Shown here piece by piece: positions 17,377-26,478 of a stretch of DNA of 64,000 bases. The notes under the pieces were generated by a model that ran no database searches, was not told where the DNA came from, and worked only from the letters and a program-made list of their open reading frames with translations. The stretch is taken from the NCBI RefSeq assembly GCF_000993805.1, contig NZ_CP009961.1, positions 86,001 through 150,000 on the forward strand, given 5' to 3'. The stretch is from Thermofilum uzonense (GTDB lineage: Archaea; Thermoproteota; Thermoprotei; Thermofilales; Thermofilaceae). The stretch's first letter is position 1, and each line of letters begins with the position of its first letter. The translations under genes were made by a program, and so were the position numbers.

Positions 17377-17802
17377 GTGGAGCGATACGTAGAGAAGGCA
17401 GCTGGAGGCCTTATAGTTATCCTGGAGGTCTTTATTGCGCTTCTCTTAGCCTTAGCCGTTATTTTATCGCTGACAAAGCTTATCGGCGAGGCCGCCAAGC
17501 TGGCCACGGAGGCAGTCTTCGATAGACAGCACTTCGTGACTTTTCTCGATGAATCCCTGCTAATGATAGTAGCGGTAGATCTAATGCGTACACTGGTTGG
17601 AGGCATCATCGAGAAGAAAATCTCTGTGATTGTCGTACTTGAGGCGGCCCTAATATTCATTATTAGAGAGATAATTACGATGGAGCTAAAAATGGTCTCG
17701 GATATCAGGCTTATACTCTATATAGCAGTCTTTGCCTCATTGTTCGCGGCATGGGTCATTGCGCGGAGAGTGCAGGCTTCGACTCAAGGAGATGAAGTTT
17801 AA
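17377..17802 (+). CDS. PsiE-like membrane protein
   Basis: A 141-residue protein with four hydrophobic helices (8-30, 55-75, 80-96, 108-127) and the family-like segments ILSLTKLIGEAAKLA, DESLLMIVAVDLMRTLVG and VLEAALIFIIREIITMEL, which resemble the phosphate-starvation-inducible PsiE family. The role is unknown. Start GTG 17377. The last 4 bases overlap the convergent macrodomain gene. Confidence 0.7.
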   Translation: MERYVEKAAGGLIVILEVFIALLLALAVILSLTKLIGEAAKLATEAVFDRQHFVTFLDESLLMIVAVDLMRTLVGGIIEKKISVIVVLEAALIFIIREIITMELKMVSDIRLILYIAVFASLFAAWVIARRVQASTQGDEV

Positions 17803-18350
17803 TGCCCTAACTCCTTTTGGAATACCTCTTGAAAAGTTGTATAGGCCTCGGAACCATACAGACAAAAGATTATTCTCTTCACGTTCTTAAGCGAGGTATA
17901 CATTTCCTTGAGTGTCTTAACAGCTATCATGGCACACTTCTCATAGGGATACCCGTAAATACCAGTTGAAATTGCAGGGAAAGCTATACTTTGCAGCCGG
18001 AGTTCTTCGGCTTTGAGCAAGGCATTTCTAAATGCGGATGCTAGCTTTGCGTCCCCATTTTCCTCTCCGAACCTCGGGCCCACAGCGTGTATTACGAATC
18101 TAGCCTTTAGCTTTCCGGCCCCCGTGACTGCAACCTGACCTGTCGGCACTGGACCATGTCTTTTCACGTACTCGTCACTCTCACGTTGTATCTCCTCACC
18201 CCCTTTTCTCACTATTGCGAGTGCCACGCCGCCTCCATGCTTCAAGAAGCTATTAGCGGCGTTTACGATGGCGTCAGCCACGACCTCAGTAAGGTCGCCC
18301 TCACATAATTCTACCGTGATTCCGTTAATATGGAAGACCCTTTGCGGCAT
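17799..18350 (-). CDS. Macrodomain protein (ADP-ribose-related hydrolase)
   Basis: 183-residue stand-alone macrodomain. It has DAIVNAANSFLKHGGGVALAIVRKGG (binding loop 1, residues 26-52), VIHAVGP and the phosphate loop FPAISTGIYGYP near 122-133. Such proteins remove ADP-ribose or deacetylate O-acetyl-ADP-ribose. Partner and substrate are not predictable. Divergent from the Clp1-type kinase. Confidence 0.92.
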   Translation of the reverse strand: MPQRVFHINGITVELCEGDLTEVVADAIVNAANSFLKHGGGVALAIVRKGGEEIQRESDEYVKRHGPVPTGQVAVTGAGKLKARFVIHAVGPRFGEENGDAKLASAFRNALLKAEELRLQSIAFPAISTGIYGYPYEKCAMIAVKTLKEMYTSLKNVKRIIFCLYGSEAYTTFQEVFQKELGH

Positions 18351-18382
18351 ACAGTATTATTTAATTTTTAGAGGTTAAAAAC

Positions 18383-19666
18383 ATGGGGTTGGGCTTGCCA
18401 GAGATTAAAATACCTGAGGGTTACACCCTGATAGTCTATGGTCCTGCCAAACTTAAGGTGCTCGAAGGAGTACTAAGGGTTTTCGGGGCAGAGTTTAGCG
18501 ATGGACAAGAGTTTAACGTGGAACCCACCAGAGCCCTTCCCCTCTACGCGCATCAAAATGCTGTTATCAACGTTGAGTATGGTAGCTTCACCTTTCATAT
18601 TGGAGATACCACTCCTGGGGAGTGGTACGAGCTCGCCGAGAAGCTTGCCAGCAGCAATATAAGGCGTGTTCTCGTAATCGGAGACGTCGATAGCGGGAAA
18701 ACGTCCCTTGTGACTCTACTAGTGAACGTGCTTGCAAACAGGGGGAATAAAGTCGCAGTCATCGACGCGGATGTTGGCCAAAAAAGCATAGGTCCTCCAG
18801 GAACAATTGGTCTAGGTGTCACCGAGAAAAGCGTGTACTCTCTCTCTAGTATCCCGCTTTACGACGCATTCTTTACCGGCTCCAACTCTCCAGCATCGGT
18901 TATTCACAGGAGTATAGTTGGAGCCGCTCTTCTCGCTAGAAAAGCTGAAAAGTTGGTGGACAGGCTAATAATAGACTCTACGGGGTGGGTGACTGAAGGA
19001 GAAGGTCGAGAGCTCAAGTTCTTCAAGACCCTTATAACGGAACCCGATCTCGTAGTTCTTGTAGGAGCCCCCTCTCAACTCGTACAGATAGAACGTGAGC
19101 TGGAGGCTCTAGTCGAGATTGTTAGAGTACCTAAGCCTGCCTTTATAGCTAGCAGGGATAAACAGGATAGGAAGGAGTACCGACGATACATGTATAGCCG
19201 CTATTTTACAGGTGCCAGTGTTAAAAGTATCAGCTTGAACAATATAAGGACCGCTTATTCATATTTCCTTAGCGGGAGGCCTCTAGATTCTGAGGAAACC
19301 TTCAAGCTCCAGAGTATTTTGGGCGTAGAAGTACTATATGCTGAAAAAGCGGATGACTACCTAGGCGCCATTGTAGGGTCTTCTCCGATACCACAGGCCC
19401 TTGACTTTGCAAAAAACGCATTCTCTGTAAGGCATTTTAGGCTCCTTCAGGGATATGAGCTGTTACACAGCGTCGTGGGTTTCATGAGTAAAGAGCGGTA
19501 CTGTGAAGGCATAGGAATAATAACAGGGTTCAACGCGCGGGAAAAGCGAGTCAGTGTCTTAACACCCGTAGAGAGAATCGATAACAGACTGTGGCTAATA
19601 GGCAGCCAGAAAGTGAACCCATTGTCCTTTGAGGAGGAGGCTGGGCTCGAAAAGTGGAGCTTATAA
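18383..19666 (+). CDS. Clp1/Grc3-type polynucleotide 5'-hydroxyl kinase
   Basis: Walker A GDVDSGKTS (residues 100-108) follows a beta-rich N-terminal domain (10-85), with the characteristic VIDADVGQKSIGPPGTIGLG stretch (Clp1 motif) at about 126-145. A C-terminal beta-domain follows. The archaeal enzyme phosphorylates 5'-OH ends of RNA or DNA and is linked to tRNA and RNA processing. At 427 residues the length is typical. It is a single gene with its own short upstream spacer (33 bases). Confidence 0.87.
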   Translation: MGLGLPEIKIPEGYTLIVYGPAKLKVLEGVLRVFGAEFSDGQEFNVEPTRALPLYAHQNAVINVEYGSFTFHIGDTTPGEWYELAEKLASSNIRRVLVIGDVDSGKTSLVTLLVNVLANRGNKVAVIDADVGQKSIGPPGTIGLGVTEKSVYSLSSIPLYDAFFTGSNSPASVIHRSIVGAALLARKAEKLVDRLIIDSTGWVTEGEGRELKFFKTLITEPDLVVLVGAPSQLVQIERELEALVEIVRVPKPAFIASRDKQDRKEYRRYMYSRYFTGASVKSISLNNIRTAYSYFLSGRPLDSEETFKLQSILGVEVLYAEKADDYLGAIVGSSPIPQALDFAKNAFSVRHFRLLQGYELLHSVVGFMSKERYCEGIGIITGFNAREKRVSVLTPVERIDNRLWLIGSQKVNPLSFEEEAGLEKWSL

Positions 19667-19703
19667 GTTACTTTATGCAGCGATAGGTATTCTTCAAGAC
19701 CTT

Positions 19704-20804
19704 CTACTCCGCTGGCACGAATCTATCTTGCAGTTTTTTCAATACTTGTGGAAGGGTTGTGTATTCCATTTCCTCTGGCCCAAGCCTGTGTGGCATGAAT
19801 GGACCATGTCTTCTCATATACTCTGCAATTTCAGTGGCCAACCTCCTTGTGTGCTCAAAGGCTGGATCATCGAATAAATCAACAGGGCCCTCTAGGTAAC
19901 CATCATGAAGCTGAAAACCTAACCCAACCAACCTGGGAGGACCGTCGAAGCGTGTACACTTGGCATCGCGAAGACTCACAGGCATCAAGGGTCCTGTATG
20001 CGATCCCCTCATCCACCCTGATACGAGATGAGGAAAAGCAAAAGCCTCGAGGACCTCGCCTGTAGCTGGGAACCCATGTTGTGCCCTTACTACCAGGACG
20101 GGGTCATCCTTTCCCACATATCTTCCAGCAATTAGCGATAATCTAGTAACACTAGCTGTGGCAGCCACCTCGTTATCGCTTTTCCGCCATATCCTCCTAA
20201 TAACATACCTACCTGGTGTACCGATGAGTGCCAAGAGATCATAGAGTTCCTCTGGGGCTTTCAGCTTGACGGCTTTGTGTTCAATAAGATCCAGGACTTC
20301 AAAGATGAAACCTTCATGCATCGTTGGGTCGATAACCAAACCCGCCGTATTGAAGGGATCAGCAAAGATTTTATACAGCTTGAGGTTCCAGGCCCCCGGC
20401 TCCGTCTTGTCAGCCGCAAACACTAGTAACGGCTCGCTTCTCCTTTCCTCAAATTCCATCTCAGCGACGCCGGGTCCAAGCCCACGCACGTTGCCCGAGA
20501 ACGTATCACTGAGAAGATCCTGTCCAGCCCCGTAGAGCTTAAGTGGCTTGCTAATTTTCTCAGTAGCTTCTACAAAAACGTCCCAAGCAAGCTTGTGTAT
20601 CTCAGGATTATTCTCACCCCTAGTATGAGTCATTAAAAGCTGAAGGTCGTCTCCTACGTGAAAGACATAGAAATCCCGTATTAACCCGGTTTCTTTTGCT
20701 TCGGCGAGCTTCTTCTTTGCTAGTTCTTCGTGTCCAGGATGTACAGTTATGTGTCCTGCCATGCCGCCGATATCCGCCTTTATAAGGGATACAGTAATTT
20801 TCAT
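19704..20804 (-). CDS. fbp: Bifunctional fructose-1,6-bisphosphate aldolase/phosphatase
   Basis: Archaeal gluconeogenic enzyme that both condenses triose phosphates and dephosphorylates FBP. The 366-residue sequence has the metal-binding N-terminus KADIGGMAGH, and Y229 and K232 (GRYVGKDD), which coincide in number with the catalytic tyrosine and Schiff-base lysine of characterised enzymes (established knowledge). The aspartate/glutamine metal blocks ADIGG, DPFNTAGLVIDP and GLGFQLHDGYLEGPVDLFDDP are present. A TATA-like TTTTTATAAG lies about 30 bases upstream. It strongly marks an archaeon or deep-branching thermophile. Confidence 0.97.
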   Translation of the reverse strand: MKITVSLIKADIGGMAGHITVHPGHEELAKKKLAEAKETGLIRDFYVFHVGDDLQLLMTHTRGENNPEIHKLAWDVFVEATEKISKPLKLYGAGQDLLSDTFSGNVRGLGPGVAEMEFEERRSEPLLVFAADKTEPGAWNLKLYKIFADPFNTAGLVIDPTMHEGFIFEVLDLIEHKAVKLKAPEELYDLLALIGTPGRYVIRRIWRKSDNEVAATASVTRLSLIAGRYVGKDDPVLVVRAQHGFPATGEVLEAFAFPHLVSGWMRGSHTGPLMPVSLRDAKCTRFDGPPRLVGLGFQLHDGYLEGPVDLFDDPAFEHTRRLATEIAEYMRRHGPFMPHRLGPEEMEYTTLPQVLKKLQDRFVPAE

Positions 20805-20830
20805 ACTTAGTATTATTACTGAATAGGATA

Positions 20831-20840
20831 CTTATAAAAA
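20831..20840 (-). promoter_or_regulatory. TATA box of fbp
   Basis: On the minus strand this reads TTTTTATAAG, 27-36 bases before the ATG at 20804. The rest of the 136-base spacer is AT-rich with no other feature I can support. Confidence 0.45.
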
Positions 20841-20940
20841 TTCCTTACAATAAACTTCAAGAAAGAAACTATTCTAATATATTTTCTTCAAAATTCTCAG
20901 AATAGATTGCGAGATTTGTTTTAGGCGAAGCCGATAAATT

Positions 20941-23631
20941 TCACGGATATTGTCTTTTTTCCAAAATCCTAATAATTGCCTTGGAAGTCTCCACGGTGAC
21001 AAATATTAAAGCTAAGACAATTAGGGCTTTTTCAAAGTCATCAATTGAGATCTTCGAGATGTTTAAGGCTGCTTGTACAATAGGAATGCTGAGCATCCCG
21101 AGTTGTATAACGAAGGACAGTATCAAGACTAAGATTAGAGTCTTATTGCGGAGCGGCGAGAGCTCATATATTGGTCTACGCAGGGATCTTAAGAGATAAG
21201 CTAGCAATAACTCTGTTAGGATCATGGTTGTGAAGAGCGTTGTGCGGGCCTCTACTTCGGGGATACCAAGATCTATGAGGTTCTTGAACAACAATGTCAG
21301 ACTGATGGTTAGAATCAACGGTGTGGTTACCAGAAAACCGATGATTTCTTCTCGCGTAAAGATAGGAGAGTTGGGCTTACGGGGCTTTCTCTCTAATAAG
21401 TCGGGCTCGCCCGGCTCGAGGCTTAACGCTATTGCGGGTGCGCCATCTGTAATCAAATTAATCCAGAGCAGTTGTGTCGCTGTGAAGGGTATGGGGAGAC
21501 CTAGGAAAGTTGCAAATAATGGTGTCAGCAACTCGGCTATGTTAGCGGATAATAAGTATATTAGATATTTTCTTATGTTCTCGAATATCTCGCGTCCTAG
21601 CTTAATAGCCTCTACAATTGTTGCAAAATTATCATCGGCTAAGACCATAGCTGCTGCCTCCTTCGCAACCTCACTGCCTGTGATACCCATAGCGATTCCT
21701 ACATCGGCAGCCTTTAAAGCGGGGGCGTCGTTCACACCGTCACCCGTCATGGCTACAACGTGATTCTTTTTCTTCAGTGCTCTAACTATCCTTAATTTAT
21801 GCTCGGGGGAAACTCGGGCAAACACCCTTATCTTCTCAACCATGTTCTCAAGATCATTGTCGTTGAGTTTCTCGAGTTCAGTTCCAGTAATCACCACATC
21901 GCCCTCATCGAGCAAACCAAGCTGCTTCGCGACGGTGACGGCTGTGAGCTTATGATCACCGGTTATCATAGCTACTTTGATACCGGCTCTTCGGCACGTT
22001 TCAAGAGCCGGATAGACTTCGGGGCGTGGAGGATCAATAAGGGCGGCAATACCTAAAAATATGAGATCCCCTTCATCCTCCTCCTTTATCACATTCTTCT
22101 CGGATGGGAAGAACTTCACGGCAAAAGCAATGTTTCTTAATCCTTGCCTTGCAAAATCATCGTTTACCTTCATTATCCTCTCACGAATATCCTCATTGAT
22201 GTCAAAGAGCTTACCACTTGGCAACATTATTTTTGATGAGAGCTGAAGTATAATTTCAGTCGCACCCTTGACAAACATCACGTTGAACTCTCTCCATGGA
22301 TGTAGGGTGCTCATTCTCTTTCTCTCAGACGAGAAGGGGATCTCGCCTATACGTTCAAGGCTCTGGTTAATGCCAGCCTTAAGAGCAAAAACCTTCAGAG
22401 CGCCTTCCGTAGTATCCCCCCTTAATGTCCACTTGGAGTCTTCCTGGACTAGCTGTGCATCATTATTGTTAAATGCATTAAGTAGGAGAAGCTCCAAAGC
22501 CTTGTTTTCTGAAATGTTAACGGGCTCTTTGTTGCTCAAGAGTTTGCCAACAGGCTGGTATCCCGTACCGGTAACCTCGATTTCCTGATCGAATATCCAG
22601 GCTTTAACAACGGTCATTTCTCCCTTCGTCATTGTGCCGGTTTTGTCGCTGCAAATGTAGGTTGTTGAGCCTAGTGTTTCGACTGCCGGGAGCTTGCGTA
22701 CTATGGCTTTCCTCTTAGCCATCTTGTAAACTCCAATGGCTAGAGAACCTGTCACGATTACGGGTAAGGCCTCTGGGACAGCGGCCACAGCTAGGCTTAC
22801 AGCCCAGAGAATTAAGTCTATGAGTCTCATTTTCCAGTAAAACATCCCCACGAGTGATACTATGGTTGCGACGATCACCATTAATATCAGGAGGACTTTA
22901 CCAAGCATGTCAAGCTGTTTTTCTAGAGGGGTTTTCTCAGTTTTTACTTCTTGAAGAGACTCAGCTATCTTCCCTAGCTCAGTGTTTGTGCCTGTTGCTA
23001 CAACAACACCCTTCCCCTTCCCGTAGACGACAGCCGTCCCTGCGAAAACCATGTTAGTCCTTTCAGCTAGAGGAGTATCAACCTCCAAGATCCCAGTTTC
23101 CTTGTCGACAGGAGCAGACTCGCCGGTCAGAATTGCCTCATCCACGCGTAGATCCACAGTTTCTATTAGCCTTGCATCCGCTGCTATCTTGTCTCCAGCG
23201 CTTAAAACTATGATGTCTCCGGGGACAACTTCCTCGGAGCTAACCACCTTGATCACGCCATCTCTTATTACTGTTGCCTGGGGGGAAGACATCTTTTTCA
23301 ACGCTTCCAGGGCTCTTTCCGCCCTATATTCCTGGTAAAACCCTAATAGCGCCCCGGCAAGCACTAGGACAATTATGACCACGGCGTCAAGCGTCTCCCC
23401 TATAAGGAGGGATAGAATTGTAGCAAAAAGTAATAGAGCCGTGAGAGGATTCTTAAATTGCTCAATGAATAGCTTTAAAGGGCTTACCTTTTTCTCCTCC
23501 TCGAGCCTGTTATAACCGTAAACTTCCAGCCTTCTGCGGGCCTCTTCCTGTGAAAGTCCACTAGGAGAAGTATCTAGCATCTTGAAGACTTCTTCAACTG
23601 GCATCGAGTGCCAATTTTTTTCACTGGACAT
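20941..23631 (-). CDS. P-type cation ATPase, P2A (calcium-pump-like)
   Basis: Ion-pumping ATPase of the membrane. From ATG 23631 (896 residues): actuator TGES (169-172), helix M4 PEALP (286-290), phosphorylation site CSDKTGTMTKGE with D329, hinge TGDGVNDAPAL, M5 NIAELLTP and M6 NLITDGAPAIALSLEPGEPD. The M5/M6 signature fits Ca2+ pumps of the P2A type; Mn2+ or other cations are possible. The open frame extends to 23694, but TATA box sequence at 23657-23668 places the start at 23631. The cation assignment is an inference. Confidence 0.92.
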   Translation of the reverse strand: MSSEKNWHSMPVEEVFKMLDTSPSGLSQEEARRRLEVYGYNRLEEEKKVSPLKLFIEQFKNPLTALLLFATILSLLIGETLDAVVIIVLVLAGALLGFYQEYRAERALEALKKMSSPQATVIRDGVIKVVSSEEVVPGDIIVLSAGDKIAADARLIETVDLRVDEAILTGESAPVDKETGILEVDTPLAERTNMVFAGTAVVYGKGKGVVVATGTNTELGKIAESLQEVKTEKTPLEKQLDMLGKVLLILMVIVATIVSLVGMFYWKMRLIDLILWAVSLAVAAVPEALPVIVTGSLAIGVYKMAKRKAIVRKLPAVETLGSTTYICSDKTGTMTKGEMTVVKAWIFDQEIEVTGTGYQPVGKLLSNKEPVNISENKALELLLLNAFNNNDAQLVQEDSKWTLRGDTTEGALKVFALKAGINQSLERIGEIPFSSERKRMSTLHPWREFNVMFVKGATEIILQLSSKIMLPSGKLFDINEDIRERIMKVNDDFARQGLRNIAFAVKFFPSEKNVIKEEDEGDLIFLGIAALIDPPRPEVYPALETCRRAGIKVAMITGDHKLTAVTVAKQLGLLDEGDVVITGTELEKLNDNDLENMVEKIRVFARVSPEHKLRIVRALKKKNHVVAMTGDGVNDAPALKAADVGIAMGITGSEVAKEAAAMVLADDNFATIVEAIKLGREIFENIRKYLIYLLSANIAELLTPLFATFLGLPIPFTATQLLWINLITDGAPAIALSLEPGEPDLLERKPRKPNSPIFTREEIIGFLVTTPLILTISLTLLFKNLIDLGIPEVEARTTLFTTMILTELLLAYLLRSLRRPIYELSPLRNKTLILVLILSFVIQLGMLSIPIVQAALNISKISIDDFEKALIVLALIFVTVETSKAIIRILEKRQYP

Positions 23632-23656
23632 TGGGGTACGACAAGAAGGTGAAGGG

Positions 23657-23668
23657 TATAGATATAAG
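23657..23668 (-). promoter_or_regulatory. TATA box of the P-type ATPase
   Basis: On the minus strand this reads TTATATCTATAC, 26-37 bases before ATG 23631. It lies inside the longer open frame and so argues for the shorter protein. Confidence 0.5.
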
Positions 23669-23786
23669 GGTGACTCTAAGCCTAACAGTTTCAATTTTGT
23701 ACGCGCAACGGATATCCCTAGTAAAGGTTAGGATTCTGTTCGACTATCTGGGTGGAGTAGCGGCTATTCTAGGGGTTAAAAACTAT

Positions 23787-24674
23787 TCAAGAAAATAGGA
23801 CCAACTCTTGGAGCATATTCCAGACTTCGGGAGAGAATAGTTGGCTCAATGCGTCTAGCCCTAGAGGTGAGGAATCCCTTTGAGGTATTGTGATCAAGCC
23901 CAATTTACTTTTGAACTCTTCCTCAAAGCTTAGAAGGATGTCCTTGTTTTGATTGCTCACCATGTTTACTATGAGCGCCTTTAAAGGAATTCCTGTGTCT
24001 TTAAGCTCAGCATATATCTTCCTTGCTACGTTTAAATCTATACGTAAGGGTCTTGAGACGAGGACAGCCCTATGTTCCTTGCTGCGAAGGAAGCTAAAAA
24101 CGTCTTCGGCAAGCCTCCTCCAGGACTCAATGAGTACGAGAGGCTCGCTTTCCCCCCTCCTTATCTTGTCTAATACACCCTTTACTTTCAGGTATAGCTT
24201 AGCAGCCTCGCCAAGATGGTCATAGAATTCTTTCTCGATTCTGAGCATTCTGATACCACCCCCTGTTGCCATCGTATCCCAGACTACAACATCGACGTTC
24301 ATCGTTGAGAATCTATGCCATACATAGTACAGGGTGAACTCTTCAACTATTCCTGGCGCCCTAGCAACGTAATCAATTATTTCGCGATCCACAGGGAATA
24401 TGCTGGAGGCAACCCTGTATACCTCTTCTCCGAACCTTTCCTTCCATAGTTCAACAATTTTTTCCTCTGTTAGCTGTTCAACTATAAGTCCCCTGGAAAC
24501 CTCCTTTGGGCCATCTGAGAGATCCACGTCCAGTACATCTGATAACGAGGGTACAAAGTCTGTCGAAATGAGATAAACTCTGAAGCCCTTTTGTGCCAGT
24601 CTTAATGCGAAAGCCGACGAGATGGTTGTTTTCCCTACGCCCCCCTTCCCCCAAAAGCTAACCAGGACAGGCAC
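23787..24674 (-). CDS. ArsA/Get3-family ATPase
   Basis: Deviant Walker A WGKGGVGKTT (residues 8-17), switch I STDFVPSLSDVLD near 37-49, and the ArsA-type switch II DTMATGGGIRMLR (residues 134-146), in place of the usual DTAPTGHTLRLL. Single domain, 295 residues. No cysteine pair for zinc is visible, so this is not a typical eukaryotic Get3. It may handle membrane or tail-anchored proteins, or be a general ArsA-like ATPase. Divergent from the HD nucleotidase gene. Confidence 0.82.
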   Translation of the reverse strand: MPVLVSFWGKGGVGKTTISSAFALRLAQKGFRVYLISTDFVPSLSDVLDVDLSDGPKEVSRGLIVEQLTEEKIVELWKERFGEEVYRVASSIFPVDREIIDYVARAPGIVEEFTLYYVWHRFSTMNVDVVVWDTMATGGGIRMLRIEKEFYDHLGEAAKLYLKVKGVLDKIRRGESEPLVLIESWRRLAEDVFSFLRSKEHRAVLVSRPLRIDLNVARKIYAELKDTGIPLKALIVNMVSNQNKDILLSFEEEFKSKLGLITIPQRDSSPLGLDALSQLFSPEVWNMLQELVLFS

Positions 24675-24694
24675 ACGGAAAGAATGATATAGAA

Positions 24695-24703
24695 AACTAT
24701 ATG
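24695..24703 (+). promoter_or_regulatory. TATA box of the HD nucleotidase
   Basis: AACTATATG lies 22-30 bases before ATG 24725 and overlaps the alternative ATG at 24701, so the internal ATG is the better start. Confidence 0.45.
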
Positions 24704-24724
24704 TTTTTTCTTTTATACAGCCTC

Positions 24725-25312
24725 ATGCTTAAATATCCATATGAGTCCTTTTACCCCGTGAGCTTGTGGGATACACTGGAGGCTGCTAAATGGTTAACGC
24801 GTACAGGTTGGATGATGCGCGGTATTCCCGGCTCAGACGCTGAAACAGTCTCACAACACTCGTGGGAGGCTGCTGTTATCGCATTCCTCATAGCCTCTAG
24901 GACGAAAAGTAGAGGAGTGGAAGTAAACCCTTACAGAGCTGCCACCATAGCGCTTTTTCATGACCTCCTTGAAGGTATTATAGGGGATATACCAAGATAC
25001 GTAGGAAGCCTTCTAGGAGAAGTCAAAAACGATCTCGAGAGGAAGGCGCTCAGGGAACTACAGGTGGATTTAGAAGTTAAAGAGATTATTGAGGAGTGGT
25101 TGAGTAAAAGATCAATCGAGTCTAGAATCGCACATGTGGCAGACGCGGTTGCCACTTATCTTCAAGCTCTTAGGTACATGCGTAACAGTTATCCACGTGT
25201 CGAGGAAATAGCACAATCAATGCGTAGCAAGGCAATAGAGGAGGCTAAAGGTTCAGTATTTGAAGACATAACAATGGGTTTGATTTTAGAAATTGAAAAG
25301 GCTGTACCATAG
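24725..25312 (+). CDS. HD-domain hydrolase, YfbR-like 5'-deoxynucleotidase
   Basis: HD metal motif: H45 (SQHSW), H79-D80 (LFHDLLEG), followed by E83 and D88 (EGIIGDIPR), the YfbR/HDDC2 arrangement, with a late Asp in HVADAVATYLQALRYM. Such enzymes remove phosphate from 5'-deoxynucleotides. The protein is 195 residues from ATG 24725; the upstream ATG 24701 adds a hydrophobic octapeptide and conflicts with the TATA box. It is a single gene ahead of the Lrp regulator. Confidence 0.87.
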   Translation: MLKYPYESFYPVSLWDTLEAAKWLTRTGWMMRGIPGSDAETVSQHSWEAAVIAFLIASRTKSRGVEVNPYRAATIALFHDLLEGIIGDIPRYVGSLLGEVKNDLERKALRELQVDLEVKEIIEEWLSKRSIESRIAHVADAVATYLQALRYMRNSYPRVEEIAQSMRSKAIEEAKGSVFEDITMGLILEIEKAVP

Positions 25313-25358
25313 AAAATTTTCTTAAAAAGTTTACCTTAAATTTTACAAGTTGAATTCT

Positions 25359-25384
25359 AAAGCATCTTTATAAAGCAATGCTTT
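25359..25384 (+). promoter_or_regulatory. Palindromic operator around the TATA box of the Lrp gene
   Basis: Perfect 7-base arms AAAGCAT (25359-25365) and ATGCTTT (25378-25384) enclose CTTTATAAAG (25366-25375), which is itself a palindrome and contains the TATA box. Binding of a dimeric regulator here would block TBP. Autoregulation by the Lrp protein encoded just downstream is an inference. Confidence 0.55.
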
Positions 25385-25399
25385 TATTCTATTTCTTGT

Positions 25400-25406
25400 A
25401 GGAGGT
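25400..25406 (+). promoter_or_regulatory. Strong Shine-Dalgarno of the Lrp gene
   Basis: AGGAGGT sits 11 bases before ATG 25418. This is a leadered transcript, in contrast to the mostly leaderless single genes around it. Confidence 0.6.
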
Positions 25407-25417
25407 AGAGGTTTAAA

Positions 25418-25837
25418 ATGGACGAAAAGGACATCACAATATTACGCCTGCTAATCGAGAATGCGAGATTGCCTTTAACCAAGATAGCCGAGAAAGTAGG
25501 CATAACAGATGTAGCGGTGAAAAAGAGAATAAAGAAGCTTGAAAAAGACGGAATAATCAAAAAATACACGATAGTAGTCGAGCCAAAGAAGGTGGGCTAC
25601 AACGGTGTTGCTCTTGTAGGCGTAGACACCGAGCCGGACAAGGTTCTCTCGACAGCTAATGAGCTTTCAAAGAAGGAATACACAACGTCAGTCTTCATCA
25701 CTACTGGGGACCACATGATTATGGTGGAGATCTGGGCCAAATCCGCAGAAGAATTGATGAATATCATTGAAGACATTGGAAAAATGGAGGGGGTCAAGAA
25801 GGTATGTCCTGCTATAGTCCTCGACAGGGTAAAGTAG
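25418..25837 (+). CDS. Lrp/AsnC-family transcriptional regulator
   Basis: 139 residues: N-terminal winged helix-turn-helix (DITILRLLIENARLPLTKIAEKVG, then VKKRIKKLEKDGIIKKYTI), then a RAM (ActR-like) ligand/oligomer domain with VALVGVDTEP, TGDHMIMVEIWAKS and the C-terminal MEGVKKVCPAIVLDRVK. Feast/famine regulators respond to amino acids. The gene carries its own strong SD and palindromic promoter. The regulon is not visible; the two peptide ABC operons are possible targets only by analogy. Confidence 0.94.
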   Translation: MDEKDITILRLLIENARLPLTKIAEKVGITDVAVKKRIKKLEKDGIIKKYTIVVEPKKVGYNGVALVGVDTEPDKVLSTANELSKKEYTTSVFITTGDHMIMVEIWAKSAEELMNIIEDIGKMEGVKKVCPAIVLDRVK

Positions 25838-25845
25838 CCGCCTCT

Positions 25846-26478
25846 TCAATGCTCGAAAGCTTTCCTCAAGAGTAAAACAAGCCTGGCTTGTACCCTTAGA
25901 CGTGTAAAGGAGGAGTCACTTACCAGTACTCCTTTCTCCCTTAGACGGCCAAGTACTGTTGAGAATTCTTCTAGGCTCATCCCCAGAGCTCGGCAAGCCT
26001 CCTCCGGATTCTTGCTTGTGGCAAGTGAACGTATAACCCCTAATTCCTTTTCACTCAAATCCTTAAAGTTGACGTCTAGAAGTTTATCGAGTGAGTTAAG
26101 TATAGCTTCCTCCATTACAGCCATTAACTCCTCGGTTGAGATAAAGTGTAAATAATCCGGGATAAGAATGACTTCTACCTTTAACTCGTTCGCGTATGCC
26201 TCCGCGCTCTTATCCGCGAAGCCCCGAGCAACTACCAAGGGCTTAGCGCCTATAAGCTGTGCATTAGCAAAGGCCTGTCTTATATCGGTGGTTGATATTC
26301 TTCCCGATTTGACCTCAACTGCATACAAATCGTTGTTTTTCCTTGCTAAAGCGTCTATTTCCGCAACTTCTACACCCGAACGGGTTATTCTGTGTCTATA
26401 TTCTTGTATCTCGAAGCCCAAACTTTCCAGTATGTGAAACGCGAGCAACTCCGTCCAGAATCCTCTCCTCGAACTCAT
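25846..26478 (-). CDS. PD-(D/E)XK nuclease-like protein with C-terminal wHTH (RecB-like)
   Basis: From ATG 26478 (210 residues): E10, then AEIDALARKNNDLYAVEVKSGR with D42, E55 and K57, a complete PD-(D/E)XK core of the archaeal RecB-like/Holliday-resolvase type, followed by the Q-containing ADIRQA-like DIRQAFANAQ. The C-terminal third (about 130-205) looks like a winged helix (SEKELGVIRSLATSKNPEEACRALG pattern). It could be a DNA nuclease. The ATG overlaps the stop of the PP-loop gene (ATGA), so the two are coupled. Activity is unproven. Confidence 0.78.
   Translation of the reverse strand: MSSRRGFWTELLAFHILESLGFEIQEYRHRITRSGVEVAEIDALARKNNDLYAVEVKSGRISTTDIRQAFANAQLIGAKPLVVARGFADKSAEAYANELKVEVILIPDYLHFISTEELMAVMEEAILNSLDKLLDVNFKDLSEKELGVIRSLATSKNPEEACRALGMSLEEFSTVLGRLREKGVLVSDSSFTRLRVQARLVLLLRKAFEH

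Noticed and set aside
21224-21763. Plus-strand ORF of 179 residues inside the P-type ATPase
   Set aside because: Fully antisense to a well-supported gene; the sequence is that of a reverse-frame shadow, with no family resemblance.
23694-23786. Possible small RNA between the P-type ATPase and the ArsA-like gene
   Set aside because: No C/D or other motif, and no strong hairpin; only promoter-like AT sequence seen.
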